8,152 nucleotides of DNA from DAOTVD01 sp034437075 (GTDB lineage Bacteria; Chloroflexota; Anaerolineae; Aggregatilineales; J027). Below are positions 6,201-8,152 of the stretch, piece after piece. The notes beneath the pieces were generated by a model, which worked only from the letters and a program-made list of their open reading frames with translations, was not told the DNA's origin and did no database searches. How positions within the stretch are numbered: the stretch's first letter is position 1; each line of letters opens with the position of its first letter. The translations under genes were made by a program, and so were the position numbers. The stretch covers positions 1-8,152 of the forward strand of contig DAOTVD010000061.1 of NCBI GenBank assembly GCA_034437075.1, in the 5' to 3' direction.

Positions 6201-8152
6201 GTGATAAACCATAGCGCGTAGATTATGGCTGGCCGGGCTGTTGTCCTCCGCGATGGCTTCCAGGGCCGCGACATATTGCCCGGCCTGCATGAAGCTCTCG
6301 GCGCGGGCATAGGGCGTCATGTCGCTGCCGCCCATGGCGCGGATCATATTATCCAGGTCGCCCAGAGCGCGGTAGATGCGCGCGCGTTCGGCTTCGGCTT
6401 CGGGCCGGTCGTCCAACACGCCTAGGGCATCTTTGGGGCGGCCCACTTTGCGATAGGCCAGCGCTAAGCCCAAGCGAATATCGCTCAGCGATTCCATAGC
6501 GCCCAGGTCATACACCAACCGCGCGGCACGTTCTAAGATGGGGATGGCGGTGGCGTAATCGCGTTGGTGTTCTAACAAGGCGGCTTGCATGACCAACCCT
6601 TGCGCCAGGTCGTGGGCGGAGCCATGCGTTTCCAGCGCGGCAAGTGCGCTGCGCAGGACTTCGGCACCCTGTTCGGGATCGCCCGCCGTGCCGATGTTCA
6701 GGCCGTGGCGCGCCAACTGAATCGCCTGGGCGCGTTCGCCGATAAGGCGCGGCGGGGGCGCGTCGTGCGGCAATAGCGCGGGAATATACGTGCGCAGATA
6801 GTCGCTAATGGTGGGGCTGAGCCGCGCGGCCAGGTCATTGACGCCGTACTGCTGCATCAGGTCGTAGGCAAAGCGCACATGTTGCTCGCCCATGAATAGC
6901 GCGGGCGGGTCGTAGGCCGCATCACTGACAAAATGCGCGATCCAATCGCGGGCGTGCTGGCCCAGCGCGATGCCGGGCGTGTGCGGGTGTTGGCTATGTA
7001 GATAATCCGTCAGGCCGCTGGTGAGGGTGTAACGGTCGTTATAACGCGGATCGCCCGCCACCAACCCCCGCCGCCGCAAGCTGGTCAAGGCTCGGCGCAA
7101 GGCCAGGTCGCCGCCGGTGTGCGCGCCGAGGTTGTTCGTGACGGAGGCCAGCGCTTCGATCTCCACCCCGCGCGGCGAAAACGCGCCGAAGGCTTCTAGC
7201 AGGCGGCGATGCTCGGCGGGCAAGGATTCGATGACCAGCGCCAGCGCGCATTCTGGCCCAGGGGGCAAGTCCGCCTGGGCACCTTCGTAGAGATAATCGG
7301 CCAGCCGGGCGGGCGCGATTTCATCCTCGCGCATCAGATGCCCCAGCAGCGTTAGCCCCAGCGGATGCGCCTGCACGCGCGCGGCGACCTGCGCCAGCGG
7401 CTCGGCCAGGCGGGGCCGATTGACGCGGTCGGTGGGCAAATTGCCGAGCGTTTCTAGTATCTGAATGGCGTCATCGGGTGGCAGATGGCGCAGGGTCACG
7501 ACGCCGGGCGGGTCTTCGGGGATGATAACGTTCCCGTCTTCGTCTTCTTCCAGGTCTTCGGGCGGGGTCGTCACGCCCAACAGCACAAAGGGCGAGAGCG
7601 TCTGGCAGGCCAGCAGCAGCGGATGCTGGGGCGTTAAATTGTCGATCACCAGCAGAGTATGATCGTCCAGATCGTTTTTGAGCAGCGCCAATTGGCGATA
7701 GGGGTCGGGCTCGGCCAAGACATTCGACAGCCCCAACAAGATGCCGCCGAGTTGCCCCGCGCGCGCGGGCTCGTCAATATACCAAATGTGCCGGAAGCGC
7801 TGGCGCGTCCGTTCGTGGGTGGCGATATAGCGCAGCAGATGCGTTTTGCCCATCCCCCCCGCGCCCTGGATGGTCACTGGCCCATGCCCGGCCAACAGGG
7901 GCCGCATGGCGCGCTCGGCGGCGGCATTTGCGGCTGCGCCAAGCAGCGCGGGCGGGCGCGGCGCGCTGATGACCCCCGGCGCATAGTGGCTGACCCCCGG
8001 CGCGGGCTTGGGATACCACACAAAGGGCAACAGCGGTATTTGCGGCTCGGGCGGGGGGGGCGGGGCTTTGACCTGAAAGGGCGCGTTATCCAACATGGCG
8101 CCGTCTTGGCGAATGTCGAACGCCAGCAATTCTAGGCTATGCGCCAAGAATT
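3288..8152 (-). CDS. STAND NTPase with NB-ARC domain and about 28 TPR-like repeats, partial at the window edge
   Basis: The protein is a signal-transduction ATPase of the STAND class, in which ligand sensing by a repeat array is thought to drive nucleotide exchange and assembly. Residues are counted from the TTG at 8147; the frame is open to the window edge, so this TTG is probably not the start. A proline-rich hinge (29-37) follows an unassigned segment. The NB-ARC domain spans about 62-300, with Walker A GAGGMGKT (95-102, DNA 7865-7842), Walker B LLVIDN (165-170), a sensor-like VTTPPEDL (192-199) and AHPLGL (260-265) in place of the GLPL motif. A winged-helix-like region (about 300-385) precedes about 28 helical repeats of 34-42 residues (about 475-1605), many with the Leu-Gly/Tyr/Ala/Ala pattern of TPRs, for example GDYNNAIDAFRAAL (1301-1314). 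It ends with TAA at 3290-3288. There are no membrane segments. Odd points are a TTP in place of TTR and an acidic insertion after it. Roles known for relatives include transcription control and phage defence; which applies here cannot be seen. Confidence 0.9.
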   Translation of the reverse strand, partial: FLAHSLELLAFDIRQDGAMLDNAPFQVKAPPPPPEPQIPLLPFVWYPKPAPGVSHYAPGVISAPRPPALLGAAANAAAERAMRPLLAGHGPVTIQGAGGMGKTHLLRYIATHERTRQRFRHIWYIDEPARAGQLGGILLGLSNVLAEPDPYRQLALLKNDLDDHTLLVIDNLTPQHPLLLACQTLSPFVLLGVTTPPEDLEEDEDGNVIIPEDPPGVVTLRHLPPDDAIQILETLGNLPTDRVNRPRLAEPLAQVAARVQAHPLGLTLLGHLMREDEIAPARLADYLYEGAQADLPPGPECALALVIESLPAEHRRLLEAFGAFSPRGVEIEALASVTNNLGAHTGGDLALRRALTSLRRRGLVAGDPRYNDRYTLTSGLTDYLHSQHPHTPGIALGQHARDWIAHFVSDAAYDPPALFMGEQHVRFAYDLMQQYGVNDLAARLSPTISDYLRTYIPALLPHDAPPPRLIGERAQAIQLARHGLNIGTAGDPEQGAEVLRSALAALETHGSAHDLAQGLVMQAALLEHQRDYATAIPILERAARLVYDLGAMESLSDIRLGLALAYRKVGRPKDALGVLDDRPEAEAERARIYRALGDLDNMIRAMGGSDMTPYARAESFMQAGQYVAALEAIAEDNSPASHNLRAMVYHIQGAYDEALQGYARALNTYQPTDPERAIPARAMASIYALRGDYEAAETALQDALDRLKEHPTQAGLTQALLAALHLRQGNNRTAIETGTQALDKLRGSGLHADIADTHRTVGRAAWRLERWDDARAAFLQELEHAQAAEPRDETRIGFALFHAAEAFRLLGQYDRATANLRRALTHISPETHPRPYFMTQAALHRALRLADREADALQANTEAIAHLDRFPPPDLGHLGYMLAHNVRYHQARNDHKRAYAAFARWLNTLAGRADALTDAERPVLGLLAMSLAARSLLALDRAADARPLAEMALSLADEHLRAPERVGIRWAARRDYGAALLLCDAPAEAYTVLQPILRDELRADIHTHTLVYEYAGRALHAMAQYREALEHYWTALETQPDPHQQGLLFERIAMSYLALEETWNAVENFHEAIKLLDRQNAPGDAARVLTTLAHTLAGINRYADAVGVYEDALTMLRAVPDASPLHTARVYVSLGRSNEIQGQLAQAAHAYRDALRIIEDREVKAPDDYREIMLRLARVLVAQHAYDEAIPLFERARDAAHDWGTAQEVGNITRELAEAERDGGHIARALRTYEDGLAILTGDYPPDRAALLRSYGQALARTEQFTEARKAWEEALSITQGLAPLEIALTHHAIGQAHHIQGDYNNAIDAFRAALDYHSPRTVELGATYRELGETLLDADQPTEALEALHHALEIEKGLAQQSNARLVTTLRLLGITSERLADRQTAISHYHSALVYMDRVFQPVVYAEMLRTLARLYIEGQQWQQAQKALEDALNIESGIQPRDDARMARTLRMSADAYRAEGHLEKAANAYKRMATYENLSQQDASKLRGTLDEIERYQNSLAAALDSLAVLQKTGAEPKDLIFVYALIVRMHYLLSDLDNSRTYMETLIRLLNQDDDAFSPEDERPAYRSLAHLRLALQHEKSGDAARARDHYRQALKDNSDGAIEWLIQQSMQAVI

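Noticed and set aside
3288..8152. Naming the STAND protein as a phage-defence (Avs-like) system
   Set aside because: The class overlaps with defence proteins, but no effector domain is visible and no defence gene lies nearby. The NB-ARC/TPR order alone does not decide between regulation and defence.

Overview
The window reads as bacterial chromosome, GC-rich inside the genes and more AT-rich between them. The gene types are a cytoplasmic multi-PAS sensor kinase of the NarL type and a very large NB-ARC/TPR protein, with GC-rich palindromic repeats between genes. That mix is typical of filamentous or environmental Chloroflexota, such as the Anaerolineae group, but this is an inference from gene style and no marker gene is present. 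All three supported genes lie on the minus strand, so transcription runs from right to left.

Layout in transcription order. (1) 8152-3288 holds a STAND-family NTPase of at least 1620 residues, open at the right edge of the window. It has a proline-rich hinge, an NB-ARC domain, a winged-helix-like region and about 28 tetratricopeptide-type repeats. (2) 3287-2836 is non-coding. It contains a 380-bp element (2891-3270) with 17/18-bp terminal inverted repeats and an exact 10-bp flanking direct repeat, which is the signature of a non-autonomous transposable element. Three copies or fragments of a GAATTC-centred palindromic repeat are packed inside it. (3) 2835-589 is a soluble histidine kinase with the order PAS-PAS-PAS-GAF-HisKA_3-HATPase. 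Its consensus -10 box is placed so that the transcript would start at the A of the ATG. (4) 588-244 is non-coding and holds one full 112-bp copy of the palindromic repeat, inverted relative to the copy at 3019-3130. (5) 243-7 is a complete 78-residue protein of unknown function.

How the parts may work together. Removing the 380-bp element and one copy of its direct repeat leaves only about 62 bp between the stop of the STAND gene and the start of the kinase. The two signalling genes may therefore once have been close neighbours, possibly co-regulated. The kinase has no response regulator inside the window; a LuxR/NarL-type partner would have to be encoded elsewhere. The STAND protein looks like a signal-sensing switch whose N-terminal effector or adaptor part lies beyond the right edge, so its output (transcription, defence or other) cannot be named from this sequence.

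The least ordinary parts are the nested repeat structure around the kinase gene and the altered nucleotide-binding domain of the STAND protein, where the usual sensor arginine is replaced and an acidic insertion follows.
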